The notes under the pieces are model-generated. The model saw only the letters and a program-made list of their open reading frames with translations, had not been told where the DNA came from and searched no databases. Positions 34,102-42,484 of a stretch of DNA of 45,345 nt are shown in pieces. The position numbers and the translations under genes are program-made. The DNA is from Hominimerdicola alba (GTDB lineage Bacteria; Bacillota; Clostridia; Oscillospirales; Ruminococcaceae). The stretch spans positions 48,816-94,160 of the forward strand of contig NZ_FOKQ01000014.1 of the NCBI RefSeq assembly GCF_900112155.1, written 5' to 3'. Position 1 is the stretch's first letter; every line of letters begins with the position of its first letter.

Positions 34102-34947
34102 TCAAAAATCTATCTCGTCCGGATCAAGTCCCGAACCGCCGCAGTATTCCATAGCGTTTATGACCTCCATATCCTCCGCACCGATCTCAAAGCCGAAAAC
34201 ATCAATATTCTGCTGAATACGGTTAGGTGTCACGGACTTCGGCAGAGGTATCACATCGTTCTGCAAGCACCAGCGGATACAGAGCTGTGCAACGGAAACG
34301 CCGTACTTGTCGGCAATGGTTTTCAAAGTCTCGTTTTGAAGCATTTTGCCTGTACCGAGAGGACTCCACGCTTCAACGGCTATCCCGTTTTCACGGCAGA
34401 ATGTTACTGTTTCGGTCTGCATAAAGCCGGGGTGAAATTCTATCTGATCGACCATAGGCTTTATTTTGCTGTCAGCGATCAGGGCTTCGAGGTGGTGTGT
34501 CTTGAAATTGCTCACTCCGATTGCCTTGATCCTGCCCTGCTCATACAGATACTCAAAGGCTCTCCATGTATCGGCATTGATCTCGCGCCAGTTTGGGAAC
34601 TGCTTTGCGTTCGCTGTCCAATGGATAAGATACAAGTCGAGATAATCAAGCTGAAGATCGGCAAGCGTTTTCTCAAAAGCAGCAATGGTCTTGTCGTATC
34701 CGCGCTCTGTGTTCCACAGCTTGCTTGTGATGAACAGTCTGCTTCTGTCATATCCCGACTCTTTCAGAGCCTTGCCGATACTCTTTTCGTTTCCGTAAAC
34801 AGCGGCACAGTCAAGGTGTGTGTACCCGTCGCTCAGAGCTTCCTTTACGGCAGCGACAGCCGTCGCACCGTCGGGCGTCTGCCATGTTCCGAAGCCTACC
34901 GACGGTATCTCATATCCGTTTGCGAGCTTTACAGTTTTGTTCAGCAT
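34102..34947 (-). CDS. Aldo/keto reductase
   Basis: 281 residues, full length. GFGTWQTPDG at the N-terminus, active Asp and Tyr in HLDCAAVYGNEKSIGKAL, Lys in FITSKLWNTERGYD, His in LDLYLIHW, and IPLPKSVTPNRIQQN as the NADPH phosphate loop. It reduces aldehydes or ketones in the cytosol. Three nt separate it from the acetyltransferase stop; ATG 34947 has GGAGGAATG upstream. It probably works with the flavin reductase against reactive carbonyl or quinone compounds. Confidence 0.95.
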   Translation of the reverse strand: MLNKTVKLANGYEIPSVGFGTWQTPDGATAVAAVKEALSDGYTHLDCAAVYGNEKSIGKALKESGYDRSRLFITSKLWNTERGYDKTIAAFEKTLADLQLDYLDLYLIHWTANAKQFPNWREINADTWRAFEYLYEQGRIKAIGVSNFKTHHLEALIADSKIKPMVDQIEFHPGFMQTETVTFCRENGIAVEAWSPLGTGKMLQNETLKTIADKYGVSVAQLCIRWCLQNDVIPLPKSVTPNRIQQNIDVFGFEIGAEDMEVINAMEYCGGSGLDPDEIDF

Positions 34948-34950
34948 GAT

Positions 34951-35520
34951 TCATTCCTCCGTATCATTTTCAATGTCTTTTATCTTCCTTGCAGGCACAC
35001 CACCCACAACGCAGTTATCAGGAATATCCTTTGTGACAACAGCTCCGGCTGCGACCACAACATTATTGCCTATCGTTACGCCCGGCAGGATCGTTACATT
35101 TCCGCCTATCCATACATCATTTCCGATATGGACTGGCTTGGCGAAGGCAAGGTGCTTTCTTCTGCCCATAGGTGAAAGAGGGTGTCCGACCGTTGTGATG
35201 AGTGTTCCCGGACCGATCATCACATTATCACCAATATAGACTTCACGAATATCGAGTATAGTCAGATTGAAATTGCCCGTAAAATTGTTGCCGATATAGA
35301 TGTTTTTGCCGTTGTCACAGCTAAAGGTCTTGGCGATCCATACCTTTTCGCCCACGCTGCCGAGCATTTCTTTGAGCTGTGCGTACTGTGCATCATAGTC
35401 GGTATCGTCGATCGCATTGTATTTCCTGCACTGGATAATTGCAGTTTCCTTTCGTGCGGAAACTGCCGCGTCATCATAGCAGTATTCAAGCCCTGCTTCG
35501 AGCTTTTCAAGTTCTGTCAT
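34951..35520 (-). CDS. Maltose/galactoside O-acetyltransferase-like (left-handed beta helix)
   Basis: 189 residues. N-terminal Mac domain ([19 protein letters not shown]) then hexapeptide repeats ([63 protein letters not shown]). The catalytic His is likely in TTVGHPL. Uses acetyl-CoA to acetylate a sugar or a xenobiotic; in this operon detoxifying acetylation before export is plausible but unproven. GGGAGG lies before ATG 35520. Confidence 0.93.
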   Translation of the reverse strand: MTELEKLEAGLEYCYDDAAVSARKETAIIQCRKYNAIDDTDYDAQYAQLKEMLGSVGEKVWIAKTFSCDNGKNIYIGNNFTGNFNLTILDIREVYIGDNVMIGPGTLITTVGHPLSPMGRRKHLAFAKPVHIGNDVWIGGNVTILPGVTIGNNVVVAAGAVVTKDIPDNCVVGGVPARKIKDIENDTEE

Positions 35521-35537
35521 ATCCTAACCTCCCATTA

Positions 35538-36905
35538 TTATACTGTGACTGCCAGTTTTCTGTCAACCGCTGTTTTATCGGTTTTTCGTATAAATACGCT
35601 GTAATCTATCAGCACGATAACAGCACAGGCTGCCCATATGATCGGCTCACAGATGCATATACCGAAATATCCGAGCTGCGGTGCAAGCACAGCCACAGCA
35701 AGTATTTTCAGCAGAAACTCTACGATACTTCCAGTGACGGGAACGAGCTTTCTGCCAACGCCCTGCAAGCTGCTTCTGAGGACGAGAAGCACTCCGAGAA
35801 CGAAGAAAAACGAGATGTTCCAGACGATGTACTTTGAAGCGGTGGAGATAACGGCTTCATCGGTGGTTCCGGTAAGAGCCTGTATCAGCGGTCTGCGGAA
35901 AAGAACGCAAACGACTACCGAAAATGCGCTCCATATCTCGGCAATGATGATACTGCTCTTTATGCCCTGCTTCACTCTGTCCGTCTTGCCTGCGCCGTAA
36001 TTCTGGCTTGCAAATGTGGACGATGCAAGTGCGATAGTTCCGAGCGGCAGCATGAAAATATCGTCTATCTTCCGTACGGCGGTGTGTGCGGTTATGGTGC
36101 CTGTGCCGAAGCTGTTGACTGCGCCCTGCAATATCACCGAGCCGACGGACACGATTGCATACATCAGCCCCATTGAAAGCCCTGTGCTTATGAGGTCTGA
36201 AAGCAGAGCTTTATCATATACAAGCTCGCTCTTTCCGAAAACGAGAATATCACATTTTTTCAGAGCGTAGATAAAGCACAGAACCACGGACACACCCTGC
36301 GAAATAACAGTTGCATAGGCGGCACCCGAAACGCCCATATCAAAGCCCTTTACGAACAGGAAGTCAAGCCCGATATTCACAAAGGTCGAAACGATCAGGA
36401 AATACAGCGGAGCTTTGCTGTTGCCTATCGCCCTCATCATACCCGCAAGCATATTGTAGGCTATCGTCACAGCCGAGAACAGAATGATTATCCGCATATA
36501 GTTCTCGGTGTCGGCTATGATCTCGTTTGGAGTTTTGAGCGACTTCATCAGCGGGTGCAAAACTGCAAGGCTTGAAACTGTCAGCTCAAGAGCAATGCCC
36601 GCCGAGAGGATATAGGTCAGTGCCACCGACTTTTTCATCTCACGCTCATTTCCTGCGCCGAAATATCGGGCTATTACGACCGCAAAGCCGTTAGTCAAGC
36701 CCCCTGCAAAGCCTATCAGCAGACCGTAAACGGGTGCGGAAGCTCCGACCGCCGCAAGTGCGCTGTCACCGAGGATATTACCGATTATCGCAGTATCCGC
36801 AACATTGTAAAGCTGCTGAAAGATATTGCCGATCAGTACGGGGATAGCAAAATATATCAGTTTTTTTAGGATATTGCCATCTGTCATGTTTATCGAGTTT
36901 TTCAT
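35538..36905 (-). CDS. MATE-family efflux transporter
   Basis: 455 residues from ATG 36905 (AGGAAG 8 nt upstream; GTG 36914 overlaps that site). Twelve hydrophobic segments; N-terminal IPVLIGNIFQQLYNVADTAI followed by IGNILGDSALAAVGASAPV is the classic MATE motif, repeated in the second half near AVRKIDDIFMLPLGTIALAS. Exports cationic drugs or metabolites with Na+ or H+. First gene of the four-gene minus-strand operon, divergent from an AraC regulator. Confidence 0.95.
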   Translation of the reverse strand: MKNSINMTDGNILKKLIYFAIPVLIGNIFQQLYNVADTAIIGNILGDSALAAVGASAPVYGLLIGFAGGLTNGFAVVIARYFGAGNEREMKKSVALTYILSAGIALELTVSSLAVLHPLMKSLKTPNEIIADTENYMRIIILFSAVTIAYNMLAGMMRAIGNSKAPLYFLIVSTFVNIGLDFLFVKGFDMGVSGAAYATVISQGVSVVLCFIYALKKCDILVFGKSELVYDKALLSDLISTGLSMGLMYAIVSVGSVILQGAVNSFGTGTITAHTAVRKIDDIFMLPLGTIALASSTFASQNYGAGKTDRVKQGIKSSIIIAEIWSAFSVVVCVLFRRPLIQALTGTTDEAVISTASKYIVWNISFFFVLGVLLVLRSSLQGVGRKLVPVTGSIVEFLLKILAVAVLAPQLGYFGICICEPIIWAACAVIVLIDYSVFIRKTDKTAVDRKLAVTV

Positions 36906-36928
36906 CTGTATCACTTCCTTATGTCTGA

Positions 36929-37015
36929 ATTATACCACAGACAAAGAAGAAAGTACAGCACTCATATTATATTTTAGTCATATATCTTGACTGAATCAAA
37001 GATATATGCTATGAT
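36929..37015. promoter_or_regulatory. Divergent MATE/araC control region
   Basis: Minus strand TGTGGTATAAT (36939-36929) inside GTCTG...CAGAC serves the MATE operon. Plus strand TTGACT (36988-36993), 16 nt, TATGAT (37010-37015) serves the AraC gene. A perfect 9-bp inverted repeat ATATATCTT (36980-36988)/AAGATATAT (36999-37007) overlaps the plus promoter and is a candidate operator. Confidence 0.6.
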
Positions 37016-37031
37016 AATAAGGGGTGATACC

Positions 37032-37778
37032 ATGAAGGAAACTATGGACAAGCAAGTGGCTTATCTTGAATACATCAACCGTGAGAACAGCTTTCATCAT
37101 CATCGCTATGACAGCGAAATGCTGCAATATGAATATCTGAAAAACGGCGATCCTCGTGCGATAGATGAAGCTGAGCGAATGATACGCTCTGCCGAAACAG
37201 GGCATCTGTCCGATGATCCGCTGAAAAATCTGCTCTATCTCTGTATCTGCAATATCACGCTTGTGACACGATTTGCGATCGAAGGCGGCATGGACGCTGA
37301 AAAAGCCTACAATGCCAGCGACCTTTACATCAGGAAATATGATAAGGCAAGAACTATAGACGAGATATATGCACTTCACCGAGAAATGACAGAATATTAT
37401 GTAAAAGCAGTTGCTGCCGCAAAGAAAGAAACAGTTTATTCCAAGCAGATCGTTTTGTGCATGGACTACATACAGCTTCACCTGCATGAAGCGATAGTGG
37501 TGAGGGAGCTTGCTGAAATGGTGGGGCTGAACGAATCCTATCTTTCCACTCTTTTCAAGCGTGAAACGGGAGTGCCGCTTACGGAATATGTGATCCTTAA
37601 ACGAATGGAAGCCGCCGAGAATATGCTGAAATACTCCGACTTTTCTCTTTCGGAGATCTCGGATATACTTAACTTCTCATCGTACAGCCATTTTGCGAGG
37701 ACTTTCAGGAAGTATTATGATACGAGCCCGAAGGAATACCGCAACAGATATTTCAGGCGAACGGCGATGACGGAGTAG
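37032..37778 (+). CDS. AraC-family regulator, probable regulator of the MATE operon
   Basis: 248 residues from ATG 37032 (AAGGGGTG upstream). The N-terminal about 140 residues are helical with no cupin (RYDSEMLQYEYLKNGDPRAI). C-terminal HTH pair about 150-245: AIVVRELAEMVGLNESYLST, LSEISDILNFSSYSHFARTF, TSPKEYRNRYF. The helical input domain recalls the group that senses through a bundle rather than a barrel. Divergent from the MATE-acetyltransferase-reductase operon. Confidence 0.9.
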   Translation: MKETMDKQVAYLEYINRENSFHHHRYDSEMLQYEYLKNGDPRAIDEAERMIRSAETGHLSDDPLKNLLYLCICNITLVTRFAIEGGMDAEKAYNASDLYIRKYDKARTIDEIYALHREMTEYYVKAVAAAKKETVYSKQIVLCMDYIQLHLHEAIVVRELAEMVGLNESYLSTLFKRETGVPLTEYVILKRMEAAENMLKYSDFSLSEISDILNFSSYSHFARTFRKYYDTSPKEYRNRYFRRTAMTE

Positions 37779-37816
37779 AGCAAAACTATAAAAGAATACG
37801 ATCAATACGATCAAAT

Positions 37817-37858
37817 AAGGGCTATGTATCCAATTAGCGGAGTACATAGCCCTTTTGC
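37817..37858 (+). terminator. Terminator of the AraC gene
   Basis: AAGGGCTATGTA (37817-37828) pairs with TACATAGCCCTT (37843-37854), then TTGC. It may also serve the opposing gene. Confidence 0.8.
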
Positions 37859-37874
37859 TTATATTATGAAAATA

Positions 37875-38105
37875 TTAGTCGTGAACTTCTTTCATCAGAG
37901 CCGCACCGTCCTTGAACCCGACCTTGTAAGCAGCTCTCATCTCAGAGGCGGCGGTATCGCTCACGCAGTCGAGTATCTTGTGAAACACATCGATCTGCTC
38001 CTCGCTCAATGATTTTTCAAACGGAATACAGAGCTTGTTAAACTCGTCAGAGAACTCGGCAGCATGAATATCACCCTGCCGATAGTTGTAAATAACATCA
38101 ATCAT
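37875..38105 (-). CDS. Small DUF6809-like protein
   Basis: 76 residues from ATG 38105 (AAAGGACAG upstream; the frame is open further but has no ribosome site). Pattern YNYRQGDIHAAEF ... KSLSEEQIDVFHKILD ... AYKVGFKDGAALMKEV fits small helical DUF6809 proteins found in mobile DNA of Clostridia. Function unknown. It stands alone. Confidence 0.6.
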   Translation of the reverse strand: MIDVIYNYRQGDIHAAEFSDEFNKLCIPFEKSLSEEQIDVFHKILDCVSDTAASEMRAAYKVGFKDGAALMKEVHD

Positions 38106-38182
38106 TTGTATCTGTCCTTTCGGTTTTATAGTGTAAAACCAACCGTCCAAACTTTACCAAATAATCGTTGTTAAGGTGTTGC

Positions 38183-38494
38183 TTACGCCACACCTTTGGC
38201 AAGAGCATTGATTTTCATAGTATTCTTAAAATACTCTTCTGCAGCGAAGCCTTTGTATTGCTGAGTCAGTGTTCTGACAGGCAACCCTGTAGATTTTGCA
38301 ATTGCAGACTCATTCATCCATGACGCATAGTTATCCATTGCAGTTTGTAGACTTATGGTTTGTATTCCCGCTTGCGCAACTGTAGCTTCTGACACAGCAT
38401 CCGCAAGAACCTCACTTAGTCCGCTTTCATCTGAGAATTCTGTTATCTCATCGTAGTCCATAGTATCCTGGGTCATAATTCCATTATTATTCAT
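38183..38494 (-). CDS. Unknown protein, possibly a truncated N-terminal fragment
   Basis: 103 residues, acidic first half (DYDEITEFSDESGLSEVLAD), then YASWMNESAIAKSTGLPVRT and QQYKGFAAEEYFKNTMKINA before ending at KGVA. It ends abruptly after what looks like the start of a folded domain, so the gene may have lost its 3' part. No ribosome site better than AAAGTGGTGCAGAC is seen. I cannot name a family. Confidence 0.4.
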   Translation of the reverse strand: MNNNGIMTQDTMDYDEITEFSDESGLSEVLADAVSEATVAQAGIQTISLQTAMDNYASWMNESAIAKSTGLPVRTLTQQYKGFAAEEYFKNTMKINALAKGVA

Positions 38495-38624
38495 GTCTGC
38501 ACCACTTTCACATAAAAAAGGCTAATGTCATTCAAAACTCTAAGCTTCGTCACTGAGGATTTCATGATAATTATTCTTTATAGTACTTATTATATCACTT
38601 TATTGTATAGTTTGCAAGTAATAT

Positions 38625-38714
38625 GGTCACATAAGCCTAAATGGCAAGGCAGCGGTTTACTAAACCGAGAGTAATCGCATTTGCAGTGTCCGAGTTCAAG
38701 TCTCGGTGTGACCG
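38625..38714 (+). tRNA. tRNA-Ser-like gene (class II) with anticodon ACT
   Basis: Acceptor stem GGTCACA/TGTGACC perfect, G at position 73 as in serine tRNAs, 3-bp D stem with TGGC loop, anticodon arm GCGGT-TTACTAA-ACCGA (38652-38668, first pair G-A mismatch), long variable region, and T arm CCGAG-TTCAAGT-CTCGG perfect. No CCA is encoded. The anticodon loop equals that of tRNA-Ser(GCT) with G34 changed to A. A 13-bp terminator follows at 38726. It could be a decayed copy or a specialised tRNA carried by accessory DNA. Confidence 0.6.
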
Positions 38715-38725
38715 CTATTTATCAA

Positions 38726-38766
38726 AACAACGTGCAGATACTATTTGTCTGCACGTTGTTTATATT
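38726..38766 (+). terminator. Terminator of the tRNA-like gene
   Basis: AACAACGTGCAGA (38726-38738) pairs perfectly with TCTGCACGTTGTT (38748-38760), followed by TATATT. It may also terminate the convergent minus-strand operon. Confidence 0.8.
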
Positions 38767-38772
38767 ACAATG

Positions 38773-38955
38773 CTACATATTATCTTGTGATTTCCACTCA
38801 TCAAGCATTTTTCTGAGAGCTTCTGTATTCTTCGGATCAACACAGAATCTTATAAACTGTTCAGCCAGCCATTCGGGTGTAATACCTAACGGTTTTATTA
38901 TCTCATTAAGTTTGTTGAGCAGTTCTTCTTCGACCTCAATCTGTATTTCTTCCAT
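38773..38955 (-). CDS. RelB/DinJ-like small antitoxin-type protein
   Basis: 60 residues from ATG 38955, one base after the stop of the 419-residue gene. MEEIQIEVEEELLNKLNEII resembles the ribbon-helix N-terminus of RelB/DinJ antitoxins, followed by GITPEWLAEQFIRFCVDP and a short helical tail. No RelE-type toxin gene follows; a hairpin and the tRNA-like gene do. If it is an antitoxin, the partner is either upstream in the operon or lost. Confidence 0.55.
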   Translation of the reverse strand: MEEIQIEVEEELLNKLNEIIKPLGITPEWLAEQFIRFCVDPKNTEALRKMLDEWKSQDNM

Positions 38956-38956
38956 T

Positions 38957-40216
38957 TTATTCACCGATCCTTTGATCATGCAGCAGTCGTATTTCATTTA
39001 ACGGCTGCCAGATGCACTTTTCGGCAACCTTGTCACTTTCCTCAAATGGCAGGTTCATAAAGCTGATTATCTTTTCATGAGGGAAATAGTGACCGCAGTA
39101 TCTCGGTATCACGCCTTCTGGTACTACACCAATCATTTCTGTCTCATTGAACCTCGCTATAAGTTCGTTTGCATTATGGATATAAACGGGATAGCCAGCT
39201 TCTTTAATAGCCAGATAGAATTTGACCGCTTCCACGCATCTTGATTCAGACTCTCCTGCTATCGAAAGATAAAATCCTCTCTCATCGTGATAGACATACA
39301 AGGAAATATGCGTAGAATTGCCGCCCCTGCACACTTCCCACGGATGCCCGATCTGTGTTTCGTGATACCACCTTATAAATTCATCTACTGAATCACCGTC
39401 TATCTCGCCCAAACCGTCATCTCTGCCGTCCGAGTGCTTGTAATACTGCTCCTTTGGCGAAAGCTCGGTGTATTCATAGTTATTTGCCTTGTATCCCAAA
39501 GCACAGCACTTGTAAAACTCGTTTGCAGTGAACTTTTGCATTCTCGGCATATTGTCATATCTTTTCTGCTGTGACGCAAGTTCTGTAAACTCTCTGATCT
39601 CAGCTTTTGAAATATTTTTCAGGAAATCTTCTCTCATATCGGGGAATATATCATATAGATCACGACGCATTATTGTTCCAGTTCTATGCTCGTAAGGTAC
39701 ACCTTTATTTATGCTGTCATTGTAAGTTCCTGCTTTCAGCTCGTCTATACATTTATTTACAGATTCAAGCAGCCATTCAGCAAATTCTGTTATATCATTT
39801 TCAAAGCCGTGTTCCTTGCGAGGATCGACTTCAATAACCTGCCTGTTATTCAGCAGAATTGTTTTGTATCCTGTTTCTGTATCTTCCACAGCGACTAAAT
39901 GATACCATTGAACTTCTTCGGGATAGCTTTCAAGCCACCATTCTTCAAGTTCTTCGGCATTTTCTACTTCGCCCTCAGCGATAGCATCTTCAAGTTCACG
40001 AAAATCATTTATGCTTCCTCTTTCGGAAGTGAACCACAGTTCACGATTCCCATTTTTGTTTACAGGCTCTATCAAACGGAGCATAGCAAATATTTCATCT
40101 ATCAGCCTGTATGATTTTTTTGTATAAGTGAATGTGTTTCCGGCAAGTCTATATTCTATATGACCTAGCCAGTCAATATAACCCGATATTGCAGGAGATT
40201 TTATGGAATCCGACAT
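38957..40216 (-). CDS. Unknown 419-residue cytosolic protein of a three-gene operon
   Basis: Acidic, no signal peptide or membrane helix. Recognisable blocks: FTYTKKSYRLIDEIFAMLRL, NRELWFTSERGSINDFRELE, EEWWLESYPEEVQWYHLVAV, LYVYHDERGFYLSIAGESES, YCGHYFPHEKIISFMNLP. I do not know the family. It starts directly at the stop of the 150-residue Phd-like gene and is followed by the RelB-like gene, so the three are one transcript. A large protein between two antitoxin-like small genes could be a toxin or an adaptor; this is only positional evidence. Confidence 0.6.
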   Translation of the reverse strand: MSDSIKSPAISGYIDWLGHIEYRLAGNTFTYTKKSYRLIDEIFAMLRLIEPVNKNGNRELWFTSERGSINDFRELEDAIAEGEVENAEELEEWWLESYPEEVQWYHLVAVEDTETGYKTILLNNRQVIEVDPRKEHGFENDITEFAEWLLESVNKCIDELKAGTYNDSINKGVPYEHRTGTIMRRDLYDIFPDMREDFLKNISKAEIREFTELASQQKRYDNMPRMQKFTANEFYKCCALGYKANNYEYTELSPKEQYYKHSDGRDDGLGEIDGDSVDEFIRWYHETQIGHPWEVCRGGNSTHISLYVYHDERGFYLSIAGESESRCVEAVKFYLAIKEAGYPVYIHNANELIARFNETEMIGVVPEGVIPRYCGHYFPHEKIISFMNLPFEESDKVAEKCIWQPLNEIRLLHDQRIGE

Positions 40217-40669
40217 TCATGACCACCTTCCTTCGTCCTGACGCTGTTTTCGCTCTTCTTCCGCTTTATCTTTCAGGTGAAGCCATATATCAAGCTGTGG
40301 CATCTCACCGTTTCTGAAACGAAGTTCTTCCGTTATATCATTAATGATCACCTGTATTGTTCTGTTGTCAAGCATCGGCATAAATCCTATAGTAAAATCA
40401 GAAACAGACAGGGGCATATACGTCTGCCGACCCATAGCATACCTTATTGCGGCGTTCACTATCAATCCAAAATCTGAATCTCTGAAAGGATCGTACCATC
40501 TTGCGGGACACAGCACAAGATCTTTCTTTCCTTCATCTGTTATCAGAAAAGCGGTATTCTCCTTTATCGCCTTATCAAGTATCTCATCAAGTTTTTCTCC
40601 AAGCTCGTGACGTGATATCTTAGGCATATCTTCTGTTTTCATATTTATTCTGTTGTTTATCATTATCAT
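40217..40669 (-). CDS. Phd/YefM-like N-terminus fused to an unknown domain
   Basis: 150 residues. ISRHELGEKLDEILDKAIKE followed by NTAFLITDEGKKDLVLCP (about 18-55) resembles the Phd/YefM antitoxin DNA-binding fold, but the rest (WYDPFRDSDFGLIVNAAIRY, FTIGFMPMLDNRTIQVIIND) is not the usual short toxin-binding tail. GGAG lies just ahead of ATG 40669. Immediately upstream of the 419-residue gene. It may autoregulate the operon. Confidence 0.55.
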   Translation of the reverse strand: MIMINNRINMKTEDMPKISRHELGEKLDEILDKAIKENTAFLITDEGKKDLVLCPARWYDPFRDSDFGLIVNAAIRYAMGRQTYMPLSVSDFTIGFMPMLDNRTIQVIINDITEELRFRNGEMPQLDIWLHLKDKAEEERKQRQDEGRWS

Positions 40670-40907
40670 ACATCTCCTTTTTATTCAGACAGGAGCACAG
40701 AACTTATCGGCATATACATTATATCACAATTCGTTTTTGAAATAAAGGTATTTTGCCACATGATTTTGAATATGATAAATCATGTTGGAAACCTCAAAGC
40801 GCCTGAAATGGCGCATCTTACAAAAATCGCATATAGTTATTTCAAAGGGATACAGTCTGTAAGACAACCTTTGACTATTGGTTTATTGTAATTCGGTCAA
40901 AATACCA

Positions 40908-41276
40908 TTATACTTTATTTGTTTCTTTAGTTATCAGCGGTCTGTTCTGCCTTATACTTTCTTTCAAATAGTCCATCATCTCAAAAATAATGCGCTTTTC
41001 GTAGGGAGAGCAATCGCTCAGTTTTTCCGCTATCTCTCTTTCGTATGTTCCAGTGTCGAAGTTCTGATTGCCTTCCAGCAGAGAATCAACGGATGTATCA
41101 AGGGCTTTCGCTATCTTTACTATCACCTCCAGACTCGGCTTCTTTCTTCCGCACTCTATGTAACTAAGGTAAGAGTCGCATATGTCAGATTTTTCCGCAA
41201 GAACCATCTGCGGCATCTTCCTCAGGTTACGCACCTCTTTTATACGTTTCCCGATAAGTTTTGCATCAATACTCAT
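40908..41276 (-). CDS. XRE-family transcriptional regulator
   Basis: 122 residues. HTH_3 domain about 5-65: GKRIKEVRNLRKMPQMVLAE, KSDICDSYLSYIECGRKKPS, LEVIVKIAKALDTSVDSLL. The helical C-terminal tail (about 75-122) may dimerise. ATG 41276 has GGAGGCTGCGATTA upstream. Probably controls neighbouring accessory genes. 40670-40907 holds no gene. Confidence 0.88.
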   Translation of the reverse strand: MSIDAKLIGKRIKEVRNLRKMPQMVLAEKSDICDSYLSYIECGRKKPSLEVIVKIAKALDTSVDSLLEGNQNFDTGTYEREIAEKLSDCSPYEKRIIFEMMDYLKESIRQNRPLITKETNKV

Positions 41277-41424
41277 TAATCGCAGCCTCCTGAATGCGAT
41301 TTTTGCAAAATGTCCTTATCTATTATAATCTATCGTTTAAGTCTTAGTCAATCGTTTATTCCATTCATCGATGAAAACTTATATAATAGTTAAAAGGATA
41401 ATCAATCGGTTAAGGAGAATTGCT

Positions 41425-41567
41425 GTGAGTGATACAAAAGAAAAGCTCGTCCCTATCGGAGAGCGAATCAGGCAGGCTCGAAAAGAGCTTGATATAAGTC
41501 AGACCGAGCTTGCGGAAAGAGCAAATATCTCCGTTCCGTATCTCAGCAAAATAGAAATGGGCAAGTA
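41425..41567 (+). pseudogene. XRE regulator, 5' fragment
   Basis: From GTG 41425 (AAGGAG upstream) it reads GERIRQARKELDISQTELAE and RANISVPYLSKIEMGK, the first three helices of an HTH_3 domain. After about residue 48 the frame is unrelated, because the DNA there belongs to a minus-strand gene start. The recognition fold is incomplete, so it is broken. Confidence 0.75.
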
Positions 41568-41675
41568 TATAGTCTGTTTGTCAGCTTCTGCTACAAAAGG
41601 AAATGCAGATGAAATCGCTGTAAGCGTTATACCAGTTGCTAATGCACACGATAGTTTTTTCAGTAATTTTTTCAT
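41560..41675 (-). pseudogene. Signal-peptide start of a secreted protein, 5' fragment
   Basis: From ATG 41675 (GGGGGAG upstream) it reads MKKLLKKLSCALATGITLTA then ISSAFPFVAEADKQTIYLP, a complete Sec signal peptide. It then runs into antisense of the XRE fragment, losing the mature protein. The two genes meet head-on at about 41560-41570. Confidence 0.65.
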
Positions 41676-41914
41676 GTTATTCTCCCCCATTTCTATTTGA
41701 AGTGATAATAATAATAATACATAAACAAAATAAGTATTAGTTTACTTTCTCAAAATTATTATATCACAAAAGCTTCAATTGGTCAATGTCAAAGAAATTA
41801 AAAGTTAATTAGTGTATTTAAATCGTGATATTGTACAAATAATTTATCTTATCTTTGTTATATTCATTGTACCACATCTTAGAAAATGACTATAAAAATG
41901 GATTCCAAGTCAAA

Positions 41915-41947
41915 CAGCACCCGGATCACTCCGAGTGCTGTCTTTTC
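41915..41947 (+). terminator. Orphan terminator
   Basis: CAGCAC (41915-41920)/GTGCTG (41935-41940) with inner CGGA/TCCG, followed by TCTTTTC. No intact plus-strand gene precedes it. 41701-41914 has no gene. Confidence 0.65.
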
Positions 41948-41959
41948 TGTATTCAAGGC

Positions 41960-42250
41960 TCAATATAACGCTGTATGTATCTTTTCATTAACGTGGTATG
42001 TTCCTGCGATCATAGCTTTGAAGTTCGAAATGACCTTGTGCGTCCAGACCAGCTGACCGCTTTCAGGATCGTATGTTTCAAAAACATGAAATTACTTCTG
42101 AGCCAACGGCTTCTTATATCCCTTGGCATTGTCGCTCTCGATCTTCTCGATTTGGTGAATATTTCGGATGACAGGATAACCATGTTTCATAATAACAAAA
42201 CTCCCGAAGCCAACCACGCAAGTCATCTTCGGGATCTTATTTTTCATATC
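41960..42250 (-). pseudogene. Degenerate remnants, one resembling an ISXO2/IS1595-type transposase tail
   Basis: The minus strand reads FETYDPESGQLVWTHKVISN then FKAMIAGTYHV (42088-41960), similar to the W-x-H-x-x-I-S-N-x-K-A-x-x-x-G-T-Y/F-H motif near the end of ISXO2-like transposases. An in-frame TAA precedes it, and before that an unrecognised piece (KNKIPKMTCVVGFGSFVIMK) ends at that stop. It is decayed DNA. 42251-42484 shows nothing recognisable. Confidence 0.35.
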
Positions 42251-42484
42251 AAACGCGTCCTCAATAATTCGGTCGTAAGTTGGTCGTAAATCTTGATTGT
42301 CAGGTCATAAAGGCCGCATATTTACGCCGTTTATTAGTCAATACTCTTCATCGTACAGAGAAAAATGCTCCCAAGATCATACCCTGTCATATTCTAATAA
42401 AAGCCGATATTACGTCGTTTTGAAGCACTACAATACGCATAAAACCATATATTTATTATCATGTTTTTTGGATTTGGGCGTAAA

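Noticed and set aside
34336-35175. 279-residue plus-strand frame opposite the aldo/keto reductase and acetyltransferase
   Set aside because: It crosses two real minus-strand genes in antisense and has Cys/Leu-rich shadow composition.
41975-42289. 104-residue plus-strand frame
   Set aside because: Antisense to the transposase-like relic; no ribosome site or domain.
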